Origin: Archilochus colubris
Lineage: Eukaryota; Chordata; Aves; Apodiformes; Trochilidae
Assembly: GCA_023079485.1 (NCBI GenBank)
Contig: CM041083.1
Span: 172,105,480 to 172,169,479, forward strand
Direction of reading: 5' to 3'
Length of the DNA: 64,000 nt
Position numbers and translations under genes: made by a program. Of the stretch, positions 24,201 to 36,200 are shown one piece after another. Under the pieces are notes generated by a model. That model saw only the letters and a list, made by a program, of their open reading frames with translations. It did not search any database and was not told where the DNA came from. Within the stretch, counting starts at the first letter, position 1. The number at the start of each line of letters is the position of its first letter.

Positions 24201-27200
24201 TGCTTAACTATCCCCTCAAGTTCAGTAATGGAGGTTTTTTTACCATTCTGTAGTTTCTCTAGTAGGTAGTCTAAAAAAAACCAAAACAACCCACAACAAA
24301 ACCTAATCCCTTTAGAGTGAGTCATAACTTTGCCAGGGAAACTGAACTGTAAAGAATGCAGTATGGAGTTCTGTGCTGCTACAGCCTGTAGTGTGTGATC
24401 TGATTTCACAGCTTCGTCCCACAATTAGAAAATTTACACCACAAGCCCATAGAAAATTGCATTTTCCTTTTCCTTTGCTGATAAATCTGTTGCTTTTGTA
24501 AAAAGGACTTTATTTTTTTTTCCATACCCAAGCAGATGATGGAAATAGAAGAGGGCTGGGAAGAGTGCTGTTCTTCCCACTTTAGTCATTTAATGTTTCA
24601 GCAGTGGGTTATGTGCTGCATGCTTGCATATCACTACATTATGGATGTACAGGCAATTTTATTGAAAACAAAACAATGCATTACAGAAGTGTCTAATGTA
24701 GTATCTTGGTTGAGATGTGAAAAGCGTATGCATGTCTGTCTTTGTATTTTGCTAATGCTATGGGTTTTTTTCTTTTTTTTTTAGGTCAAAAATGTGTATT
24801 TCACAAGCTTTATTCCTTTCTTGAATTCTGTTGGTATTGTAGCTTCAAATGGACTACCAGAGGTAATTTAAGACAGTTCAACACCAGTACTTTGCTTCAT
24901 GCCAAGTTACTTAAAATTATTTTTATACGTTAATGAAGATCCAATAGGTTCTTCTAAAAGAAAGATGCAAAATGTATTTTTTTTTTTTCAGGAATGTGGC
25001 TTAGCAGGGATTCCACTGCTCATGGAGCATTTTTAGATTTTACATTTGAATTTAATGAATTGATTTCCCAAGGCTGAATCAGTACTTTTGCTCAAAGTGT
25101 GGTGTAAGAATCTTATTGAAGCTCATAATCTAAATTACAACTATTACAATACCAGGTCTCTGAACTCAGCCTGTAAATGCATACAGTCTTATTATGCAGA
25201 CCCTAATTCAAATAAGATGTCACTGTAGTCATGTTAGAAATCCAAAAGATGAGGCTGGGTTTTGCAACTGGCAGTTTGGACTGGTATGTCCATGCAGAAG
25301 TACTTTCATCTTACTTGAGTTGTAGCCTGAATGCAGCAGGTCACTTCTGTGCAATTGCATGGAAGAGTGTGCCTTAGTAGGTAATTTCTTGCAGTGTAGT
25401 CAGATCCATCATTCTTAAGAGTAGGTTTAGCTGGATGTCACCAAGAAATGTGGTAACCTGAAAACAAGCAGCTCTGTAGCTTGTCAGACTGAAGGCTTGG
25501 AAGATTCAGCCAAGTACCTATTGTGTTCAGTTTCATAGTATACTGGGTAGGGGACAAAAGAAGAGATCCACTAAAAATATTAATCTCTTCCAAAATGAAT
25601 TTCAGGGTATCAGCAGTCTGTTTAGAGTTTTAAATTATGCTTGTATGTAGCTGGGAGGCCCTGCATGAAATGGCAGGCAATGGTTGTTTCACTTCTCAAA
25701 TCATTGAGGGTTTGTGCCCAAGGCTGCTCAATTTAAGCATAGAATCAAAATGACCAAAGACTCTTCTGGTGAAAATTGAAGACTTATCCAATCACATGGT
25801 CCTTGCTCCTGGAACTTGTGTCCCTGGGGGAATGTTTTAAAGCAGAAAGTTACAGCTGTATTTAAGAGGTACTCTGCTCATACCTGTAATTCATCTAACC
25901 ATCAGGCAGAGGCTGAGATCACCAGTAAAATATCTAGTAATATGAGACATTGAAATTGACTTCCATTTTCATGAAAAACCGGTGAGGAATTGTATAAATT
26001 TTAATATTGCTTCCAAAACAAGAAAAACTTTTCAGCTTGATTGTTGGTATTTAATTTGTCTTCACTGTTTGACAGTCAGGTGTTATGGGCTGATGAGTAG
26101 ATTGATTCACAACTTTTATTTTTGCTGAAGTTTTCTTCCGAGTTAGCCTAATGCTGCCATTTCCTTTAAGAACTGATGGTTTTTGAAGTGAGAATCCAAA
26201 GCTTCTAGAAGTTTATGAAATACTGAGATATTTTAGACAAAAAGAACTCATAAGCCTTTAAGATGATATTGAAAAATGAAAGGATAATGAACTTTAAAAA
26301 CAAAACAAAGAACAAATAATGCAGTGTTAGGAATCTAAGATAATCTTTGATTTAGTAGTCCTAATCTCAAAGTTTTCACTGTGAGATCAGTTCAGAGCAA
26401 AGTCCTTTGGTGGAGCTAAATGGAGAAGATGAGGAGCAAGGCTGTGTAGGAGATATTTAGAGCTTGCTTTTTCTTGGGACTAAGAGGGGACTAATTAGGT
26501 TTCACGTGCACTGTTGTCTGTATGGCAGGAGTTTGCTTGAGCACAGAGGCACGTAGTATGTATAAGGACTCAAGGAACAGATAGTTGAAGTGCCTTCTTA
26601 CTTATGCAGGAGCACAGCAGCAAATATGAAGTTGAGGCTAGTATCTGGCCCTGATAAAAAAAAATTCCAGACTTCCAACTTGTCAATCACTCAAAATAAA
26701 ACAAACATGTGACTCCTTATAAAAAGGGAGTCTCCATCTTCTTGGTAGCCACCCTTTAACTACTGGAGCATGACAACAAGATCTTCTCTAGGCCTTCCAG
26801 GCTGAACAAACCTAGTTCTTTCAGCCTTTCCTCATATGGCAGGCTTCCTAGTCCTTTGATCCAGCTCTTCTCTGGACCTTTTCCAGCCTGTCCTTGTCTT
26901 TTTTGTGTGCTGGGGACCAGAACTGAATTTGGTGTTCCACGTTTGGCCTGAAAAGTGCTGAGCAGAGTGAGATGATGACATCTTTATCTTTGCTGGTGAT
27001 GTCTTTGATGCAGCCCAGCATTTATGTTGGCTTTCTTTTATGCTACAGCACACTGTTCATTCATATTGAGCTTATTGTCCACCATAGTTTCTAGGTCCCT
27101 TTCCAGAAAGCTACTCTCCATCCAGGTGGATCTCAGACTGTGCTGCACTCTTGGGTTACATTTTCCCAGGTGCCAGACCTTATACTTGTCCACATGGAGC

Positions 27201-30200
27201 ATCATAATGTTCTTGTCAGTCCACTCTGCATGTCTTTGCAGTTCTACTTCTCTTGTTCCAGGTGTTTTTAGCTCTTTTACAGTGTCAAAACCTAAGGTTT
27301 TTTGCTTGAAATTCTCATAATTTTGTATTGTTTTCTCTACTAAAAGATTGTGCATGAGAATGGTGATTTTCTTCTGGGTATATTTCACCTATCGGTGTAA
27401 GATGTGACTTTGTGAGCTCCAAGGCCATTTCCTTAGCATTTAAGCACTGTATTCACTAGGAAGGATTAGCTTCTGTCACTCTGAATTTTCAGACTTAGTC
27501 CTGTAAAATAAAAGGTTTTTTTCAATGTTTTTTTTTGAGGTTGAAGTTCTGTCAAAACAGTATGAAGAGCTCTATCGCAACAACAAAGACATAGATGCAA
27601 GATTATTTCTGGATCATGATGAAACTCTACAGCCTGATGTTATAGCCTGGTAATCTTTCCATTTACTGCTTTAATTTTACAAAAGAAAATGTGAACTTGT
27701 ATTGATTTCTGCCTTTGCCCCCCTGCTGCGTGTTCTAAATGGAGATTACTGTATCCTATTGACCTCCTAGGTTTGTAGTTTAATTAAGATAATTCTGGCA
27801 ATCCCAGCCTTGTTTTATGTTGCAGTTAAAGTAATTAGAAAATACGACTATGACTCTACCAAAAAGTATTTGGAAGCTCTACTCTAGTTCTCACTCTGCA
27901 AACCTCTGCTGTCCAGGAAAAGCTGACAGCTCATGAGGAGGAGGCTGAGGCCATATTATGCCACTTGATTAGATATGGCCAAGGTGGTGGTATTCCTCTG
28001 AGGCCAGCTGGCATGGAGTGGCTTGGGTCTTCCCTGTCTAGCTCCTCCTTCCTATAAACAGCTGGTGGCATTTGGAAGCTGCCTGCTGGAAGTGGTCCTC
28101 AGGCAATTCTTTATTATGGCCTATAGGCCATTATGACCTGTACTCACCACAAAATGTTTGGGGAATGGTAACAGAAATAAACCATGGATTGTTTAGCAAA
28201 ATAAGCAGCTGCCAGTGCTCTGGCACATTCTCTGGTGCTGTTCTGTAATACAGATATATTTGAATTCTTTCTGTCATACTCTCAAATTCCTGGCAATTCA
28301 ACATTTTCACAGCCTTACCTAATGTGAGATCACAGTGCAAGTCTGTGGCAGAAGAATGCTTATGTTTAAAATTGCGTGGAAATGGAGCTCATACCCAGCT
28401 GTATGTCTAATTAAGTTTCTATAAATAGAATTCTAGAAAAAAAAAATGAGTGTGAAAGGGAAGATTGGAGGTCATCTGTTCCAACATCCTGCTCAAAGCA
28501 GATCTGCTTGGGAATTTAGATTACATTGTTCTAACAACTGTAGTGGTTGGATGTCTAGAAATTTTTTTAAAAATCTGTTCCATAGTTATTTATTTTCCGT
28601 GCAGGTCATTAAGTCTTTATAGAAAACATTCTTTTTTGAAATACATTAGTACTTCATAAGTTTATTTTCCATTTCTGTAGCTCACAGTTGGAGAGAACAC
28701 CACTAAAAAACAATCCAGATGAGGAAATTAATCTTATACTTCCACAGACGCCTGTCCGGTATGAGCATTTTCTGTTTCATATCCTAACTAGAAATACTCA
28801 TCTTTAGAGTAGTTGTTTTAATTTTAAAGCAACTCTATTGTTGTTAATAAACCAGAATGTAGTTCTAATAACTAATAAGCAGTGAGCATGGGCTGAGGGC
28901 TTCTAAGTGCTCTGAGTTCCCAGTGAAATTGTTGAAAATCAGAAAAAGCTTTTTACTGACTTGCCTTAAGAAGTGCAAGACATCTGTAAGAGACTGCAGA
29001 CTTTGTTCTTGTGAAAATGCAACTTTATATTTCCATGGTAGTAATTCTGTCTGCTATACTTCCATCTTCCTTTCCCATCTTTATCTCTGTGTCTTCTGTC
29101 TTCCTATACTGATGGCAAATAGAATATGCACACGTGTTTTTTTTATCATGTTTTTTTTCTTATTGTTATTTTTTTTCTATATTGGTGAATATAAGGTGAA
29201 TATATTTCTATAAGGTGAATATTCCATCCTATTTTGGCCTATTAGGAAAAGGGACAGTTGTGATACCATTGTGGCCCTGTACTCAGCACTGGTGAGGCTG
29301 CACCTTGAGTACTGTGTGCAGTTCTGGGCCCTGTCTGCAGGAATGCCACTGAGGTGCTGGAGTGAGTTCAGAGAAGGGCAGCCAAGCTGGTGAGGGGTCT
29401 GGAGAAACAAGCCCTGTGAGGAGAGGCTGAGGGAACTGGGAATGTTTAGTTTGGAGAAGAGGAGGCTGAGAGGACACATTATTGCTCTGGTTACAGCTAC
29501 CTGAAAGGAGGTTGTAGGGAGGTGGGTCCTGTCCTCTTCTCTCAAGTGAACAAGGATAGGACTATAGGGAATGGCCTGAAGTTGCACAAGGGGAGGTTTA
29601 GACTAGATCTGAGGAAGAAATTCTTTACTGAGTGAGTAGTCAGAGGTTGGAATGGGCTGCCCAGGGAGGTGGTAGGGTCACTGTCCCTGGAGGTATTTAA
29701 AAGCTGTGTAGATGAGGCACTTCAGGACATGCTCTAGTGGGTGATACAGATATTGATATATGTATTTTATTGGAGGGGATGTGGACAGTTGGGGACAGTG
29801 ATCTTACAGGTCTTTTGCAACTGTGGCAATTCTGTGATAGAAGTGTGGCATTAATTGGCATTAATTGGGGACTGATGTGTAGTCAAATGCAGAAAACTTG
29901 GAAGCCTGAGTTCAGTTAACCAAAGGAAAAAGCATTTGCAAGGTTTTTTTGTGTGCCACAGTTTTTTGGCAAAAGTGGCCTTTTTTGCCCCATGGTCCTC
30001 AAGAACCAGCCAGCTGTGTCACTGCAGTGCCATGTCCACATGCTATGTTTGTTTGGGCAGTCATACTTAAGCTGTCAAGTCTAATAAAATGGGACAGTGT
30101 TCTTGTTCCATGCTTGCTGTGTAAACTCATTTAATTTTAGCATGCTGCAGAGATGAGGGAAGTTAAAATATTTTACCCTTAATTATTACTTTAGTTTTCT

Positions 30201-33200
30201 CTAATGAGTAATTTTTAAATTTTATTTTATTTTTTTAAGTACTGCTACAGTGTTGATCTGCTTGTCAAAGAATGAATTAGACTCTGTGCTTTTGTGTCCA
30301 TAAATCTACTAAATGCCATCTGCAGAAACTAACTGTTTTCTAGCCAACAGAGCAGTAAGGTTCTGAAAAGCTTTGTCATAAAAAGAAACATGCAGCTGAA
30401 ACAGATATTGATATGTATATAAAAGAACTTCAAATCTCCTCTGACTGCAAAAGTCTGTGTTATATTGCCTCAGTGGTCTTATGCTTCTTTAACTGCTGGT
30501 GATGTTTTCTTAGCCATAAATACTTATTTTTGTCTTTTAGTTCCCAGACTTGTGTGGTATCAGGAACTAGATGCATTCACTAGATAACGTGCAGTTTTGC
30601 CAATGACCTTCTCATTAAATACAAATAAATTTTTTCACAAATACAGATAGCTTGTTACTGATAGTTATCAGTTATACTGGTGTTTAAAAAAGCTTCCTAA
30701 CCCTGTGAATGATGCTTTGTTATGTTCTGGACATGCAAGTCTTATTAAGAAAGCTCAGGAGCACTAAGTTTCCACATTGCTAAAAATATGAAATGTGCTC
30801 TGCCAACTCTGATCTTGATAGGAGGTGCATTGAGGTGTTTAGGTTCTCTTCACCCATGCTTGACTTTGAGTTCTCCAAAACTAATGCAGTTTGAGACAGT
30901 TCAAGTGAAGGCTTACACACCAGCAGTGACTTCTCCTGTAGTAGCTGTTTCTTAAGCCACGGAACTGTCACTAGATGGCAGTGAACCTTTGATAACCAGC
31001 ATAGAGTGGATCATTAACTCTCCCTGCATTAAATAGAACTTCTTACAGGTTCTCTTGAAAGCACTGTACTTATTATTTGACTCTTCTTATAGTGTCTTCT
31101 TCATGGATCTAGATACTTGGGATCTGCTCTAAAGCCCCCTGAAATTGATGAGAATCTAATAATAATAATCAGTGGATATGTATCTCATAATTTATCTAGA
31201 AAGCAATAGATAAAATGAAGATCAGAGCATAATGGGAGTGAATTGTGTTTTCATTTTAGGTTTTTCCACTGCCCTTATGCTTTTCCTTATTACTACTAGA
31301 GTTTTGGTAGAAGTGAATTAACCAAAACCTTCTAAAAAGTAGATTTGCACTACTACAGTTATAGTGATTGAACATATTTTTCTTCTCTCCCTACTTAGTT
31401 TCTGAGGGATATGAGCTTAGTAGGGTAGAATGGGAAAAAGCCCTGGATGGGAAAGGAGCCCAGAAAAGCTGGTTCGTATTCAAGGATCACATCCTACAAG
31501 CCCAGGACCATTGTGTTCCAATGAAGAGGAAGGCAGGCAGGAGTGCTAAGAAGCTGGTGTGGATGAGCAAGGAACTCCTTGACACACTTCAGATTAAAAC
31601 CAAAGTTTGCAGAGGATTGAAGCAAGGACAGATACCCTGGGACAGCTACAGAGAAGTAGTCAGAGAAGCGAGAGATCAGGTTAGGAAAGCAAAAACACAG
31701 AGAGAATTGAATCTGGCAAGGGGGTTTAAGGACAACAGGCAAAATTCTATAGGTATGTCAATGATAAGAGGAAAACGTGGTCCCGCTCCAGAAGGAAATG
31801 GGAAAGCTTGGTCATGCAAGATGTAGAGAAGGCCGAGGTACTCAGTGACTACTTTGGCTCTGTCTTCACTGGCAAGGACTCTGGTCACACTCTCCATGTT
31901 GCAGAAGCCAAAGGCAGGGACTGGGAAAAGGAAGATTCTTCCCCTGTAGATGAAGAGCAAGTTTGACACCACCTAGAGAACCTGAAGGTGAAAAATCTAT
32001 GTGACCTTATGGGGTTTACAAATAGCTCCTGAAAGAACAGATGATGCAAAGCCACTGTCCATTCTAATCAAAAAGTCTGGTGAAATTCCTGCTGACTGGA
32101 AAAGGGGAAACAACCCCCCTTAACAAAAATGGAAAAAAAGAAAACCCAGGGAACTCCAGGGCAGTCAGTTTCACCTCTCTGCCTGGCAAGATCATGGAGC
32201 AGATCCTCCTGAAGGCTCTGCTTCAGGCAAGCAGATAACAAAGGGGTGGTTGGTGACAGCCAACACAGCTTCACTAAGGGCAAGTCCTGTTTGACTGATT
32301 TGGTGGCCTTTTACAATGGGGTCACAGCCTCAAGGGACAAATGCAGAACAACAGATGTCATCTACCTGGACCTGTGCAAAGCATTTGACACTTTCCCACT
32401 TGACATTGTGATCTCTAAAGTGCAGTGATATGGATTTGATGAATGAATCACTCATTGGATAAAGAACTGGCTGAATGATTGCACCCAAAGAGTTGTGGTC
32501 AATGGCTCAGTGTCCAAATGGAGACATGTGATGAGTGGTGTTCCTCAAGGACTGGTACTTGGACCAGTGCTGTTTAACATCTTTGGAGGCATGGACAGTG
32601 GAATTGAATGCACTCTCAGCAAGTTTGCTGACAACACCAAACTGTGTGGTGAAGTCAACATTGTAGAGGGAAGGGATGGCATCCAGAGGGACCTTGAGAG
32701 GCTTGAGAAGTGGGATTGTGCAAACTGGATGAAGTTCAACAAGGCCAAGTGCAAGGTTCTGCACCTAGGTTGAGGCAATTCCATGCACTAATAGAGACTG
32801 GGAGGAGAAAAGATTAGACAGCTTTAAGAAGGACTTGGGGGTTGTGGTGGACCAGAAGCTTAATATGAGCTCTGTCAATGTGTGGGCTTGCAGCGCAGAA
32901 AGCCAACCATGTCCTGGGCTGCATCAAAAGAATCATAGCTAATCCAGGGAGTTGATTCTCCCCCCTGCTCTGCTCTTGTGAGACCCCACCTGGAGTACTG
33001 CATCCAGTTCTGGAGTGCCCAGTATGAGAAGGACATGGAGCTGTTGGAGCCATTCTAGAGGAGGGCCACAAACATGGTAAGAGGGCTGGAGCACCTCTCC
33101 TGTGAAGACAAGCTGAAGAAGCTGGGGTTGTTCAGCCTGGAGAAGAGGAGGCTCTGAGGTGACCTTATAGCAACCTTCCAGGGGGCCTACAGGAAGGGTG

Positions 33201-36200
33201 GGGTAGGGCTTTTTACATGGGTGTGTAGTGAGGGGATAAGGGGCAGTAGTTTCAAACTTGAAGAGGGAAGATTGAGGTTAGACATCAGGAAAAAATTCTT
33301 TAATTTGAGGGTGGTGAGATACTGGAACAGGTTGCCCAAAGAAGTTGTGGCTGCCCTCTTCCTGCTGGATGGAGTCTTGAGCTGGTCTAGTGGGAGGTGT
33401 CCCTGCCCGTGAAGGGGGTTGGAACTACATGATCTTCAAGGTCCCTTCCAACCCAAACCACACTATGATTCTGGCATTTCTAATACCAGTAGAAACTTCA
33501 TGCTGTTACTTAATACACAACTTGAAATATGTTTTAAAAAAAGCCAGGCCACATAAGTACTTATGCATGTTTATATTACTATTTCACCTCATTTGAAATA
33601 CTGTAGTTACTTGTGTTAGCTTTAGTAGTTTTCTATGTGAAGACATTGGATATTAATCAATGATTCTGTTTGTGGGTTTGGATTTGTTATTGGCAAGAAA
33701 ATTCTAGGCATTAATCATAGAATTAAGTGGGGATACAAATGGTTTTGATGTTGATGTGTTTGGTTTTTTACTCTGATCAAAAATGTCAGTAAGAAAGTAT
33801 ATGGAGGTGTACTTCAATACTTAAGTATGTATCAGTTAATAAAATATTAATATTTATAATCTACTCTTCATGTAGACAATAAAGAATTTTTGTTTGTATT
33901 TCTTGGTAACACTGAAAGATTTCTTTTCATGTCCACATCATTTTCCAAGCCATAGTACTTGAAAAATTATGAGAATTTTATCTTTAAGATCTTTCTAACT
34001 TAGTTTACAGATACAGAAGGTGGAATAAGGATTACAGTAATTATAAGTTTTCTATTGGAAATAAAGTGGATGGGAGGTAGAGTAAGGATTTATATTTCAA
34101 TGGGACTTCTGGGTTCAGATCCAGGGAGGGAGAAGACTGTATTTTGGTGCCAGTAGGAATGTTGACAGCTCTGCCCCTGAAAAATCTGTTTTTTTCAAAG
34201 CATGGATGTTAAAAAAGGCTTTATTATCTTGTGACTGCCATATTTGAATACATCTTACTACACTTGTGAGCAGGTGACTTGAAACATAAAAGCTGTCTTC
34301 ACCAGTTTTATGTATTAGTTCTGTACAGCAAAGAGTTTTTTTGTTAGGGAGTTGCTTTATTTTAATAAATATTTTCATATGCAAGGGTTGCAGTTCCACC
34401 ATTTTACTGCTTTCAGAAGTGCTCGTTAGGTTTTTCTTTTACTTGATTTATGTTATTTTCATTGTTTACATGTGAACTGTAATAATTCCCATAATTAGAT
34501 GATTCAATGAATTAGATTATTAGAATTCAGTGATTGACACCATATAACAGATTTTTTTTCCAGCAGATTGCTTATTAACTGGGTTGAGAACTAAAATAGT
34601 ATCTTCTTGTCTGTGTGTAGAGTTGCTGTTCATTTTCGTGAAACTGCCAAGTCAGCCTTAATATTTATTACACATTTTATTGTATTTTTCCAGAGCTGCA
34701 ATGAATAACATTCAGCAATTGATTATGATTTTAAACTCGGCAACTGATAAACCATCAGATACTCTCAACGTGTATTTCAATGTAAGTGACTAGAAGGTGG
34801 ATTTGTGAAAGATTGTTGGAATTACCACTCTAGCAAAATGTACATATGCAGATCTGCCACATATGTTTTTGAAAATCCTGTATTAACAACCATTTTTGAA
34901 GAAGCAAGTTTAAATTGAGGTGGTTTAAATGCAATAATTTTAGAAAGCACTTCTATCAAACCAGTGTGTACTGAAACCTTGTAACTTCTTTAATCTTTTT
35001 GTTACTGCAGTAAATATTAAGGTTTACTTATTTATGTATCAGATGGAAAGAGAAGGATTTAAAAGGGAGACAAGAGGAGGATGTGGTTACAGAAGATCTC
35101 TTGTATCCATGTTGAATAACTTAAACATATTTCTGTCATGAAAGACATTAACATTGATACTACTCACATGTTACTTGGGTTAGTTGTAGCTGTTTGCATG
35201 TGAGATGTGAAGTTGTAATTAATGGAAGTAGCGGAAATCCAGACAATGATTCTATGTTCTTGAAATACTCCATTTATATTTATGCTGGTGAGCTGATAGA
35301 TATTGCTAAGTGAAGCAGGTCCAATGTGATTAAATCATTAAGATGTTTTTAAAGTAAAATGTTTTTCCCTTGCCTTTCCTTCCTCTGTCCTCCTTCCTGT
35401 ACTTGATTAGAACTGCACAGTAAACCCTAAGGATAGTATTCTGAAAAGAGTGGAAAGTCTTGGCCACATCTTCAAAAAGAAATTTGCTGAAGCAGTTGGA
35501 CTGGGATGTGCTGAAATTGGCTCACAGGTATCTAGCATTTTGGCTTAATATTATTTTCTTTAACTCTTTTGGTACTACCTAATTTGAAACCTGACTTGTC
35601 TCCTCCTTGGAGGACTTGACTGTCCTCCTTCAGTGCAGTTTAATAATGGTAAAAAGTAACAATATTGTTTCCAACTTGAGGAATGGACATTTTTTCCCTG
35701 AAGCTCTGGAAAGATAATATTCAAAATCATTCTCCATAAAAAAGGAGATGGGTAGAAATATGTTGGAAATACTTTAATGAAGAATGCGAAAACTGTTGGG
35801 TAAAATACATTTAGTGAAACATAACTTTGCATTCATTAAGTAATTTAGCCTAAAACTGTGGAAGATGACTCACTTCCTTATAAAATCTGTAGGTGAGCTG
35901 TGCTTTCAACAAGGATTTTGGAGATCAAATCCAACCAAGTTTGTACTTGACAGTCTCATGTCTGTTAGCAGCATGTTTTATTCTTTTAGCTGTGAATTGA
36001 CATAAATCAATCAGTCTTCATGTGGCTGGGGTAGTCACATACCTGAGAAATATTTGATGCCTCTCCTTTGAGAGAGAATCCATGGGGGATAACAGTTTCT
36101 TTATAGCAGCTCTTCCAAAAAATCCAAATGTTCTGAATTGCTAAAACTTGAGTTTGCCTTTCGTAGTCTCTTAAAACATCTTGTAGTATTCTTGAATTTC

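Larger units (their letters stand above)
28759..34693. other. RB1: RB1 intron 11
   Basis: This intron is 5.9 kb, the second longest complete intron here. Two sense CR1 copies (29250-29840 and 31397-33473) account for almost half of it. The remaining DNA is AT-rich, without recognised genes. Confidence 0.7.

Noticed and set aside
31368..32773. Open frames with reverse-transcriptase motifs as host genes
   Set aside because: They belong to one frameshifted CR1 element, with its tail at 33473.
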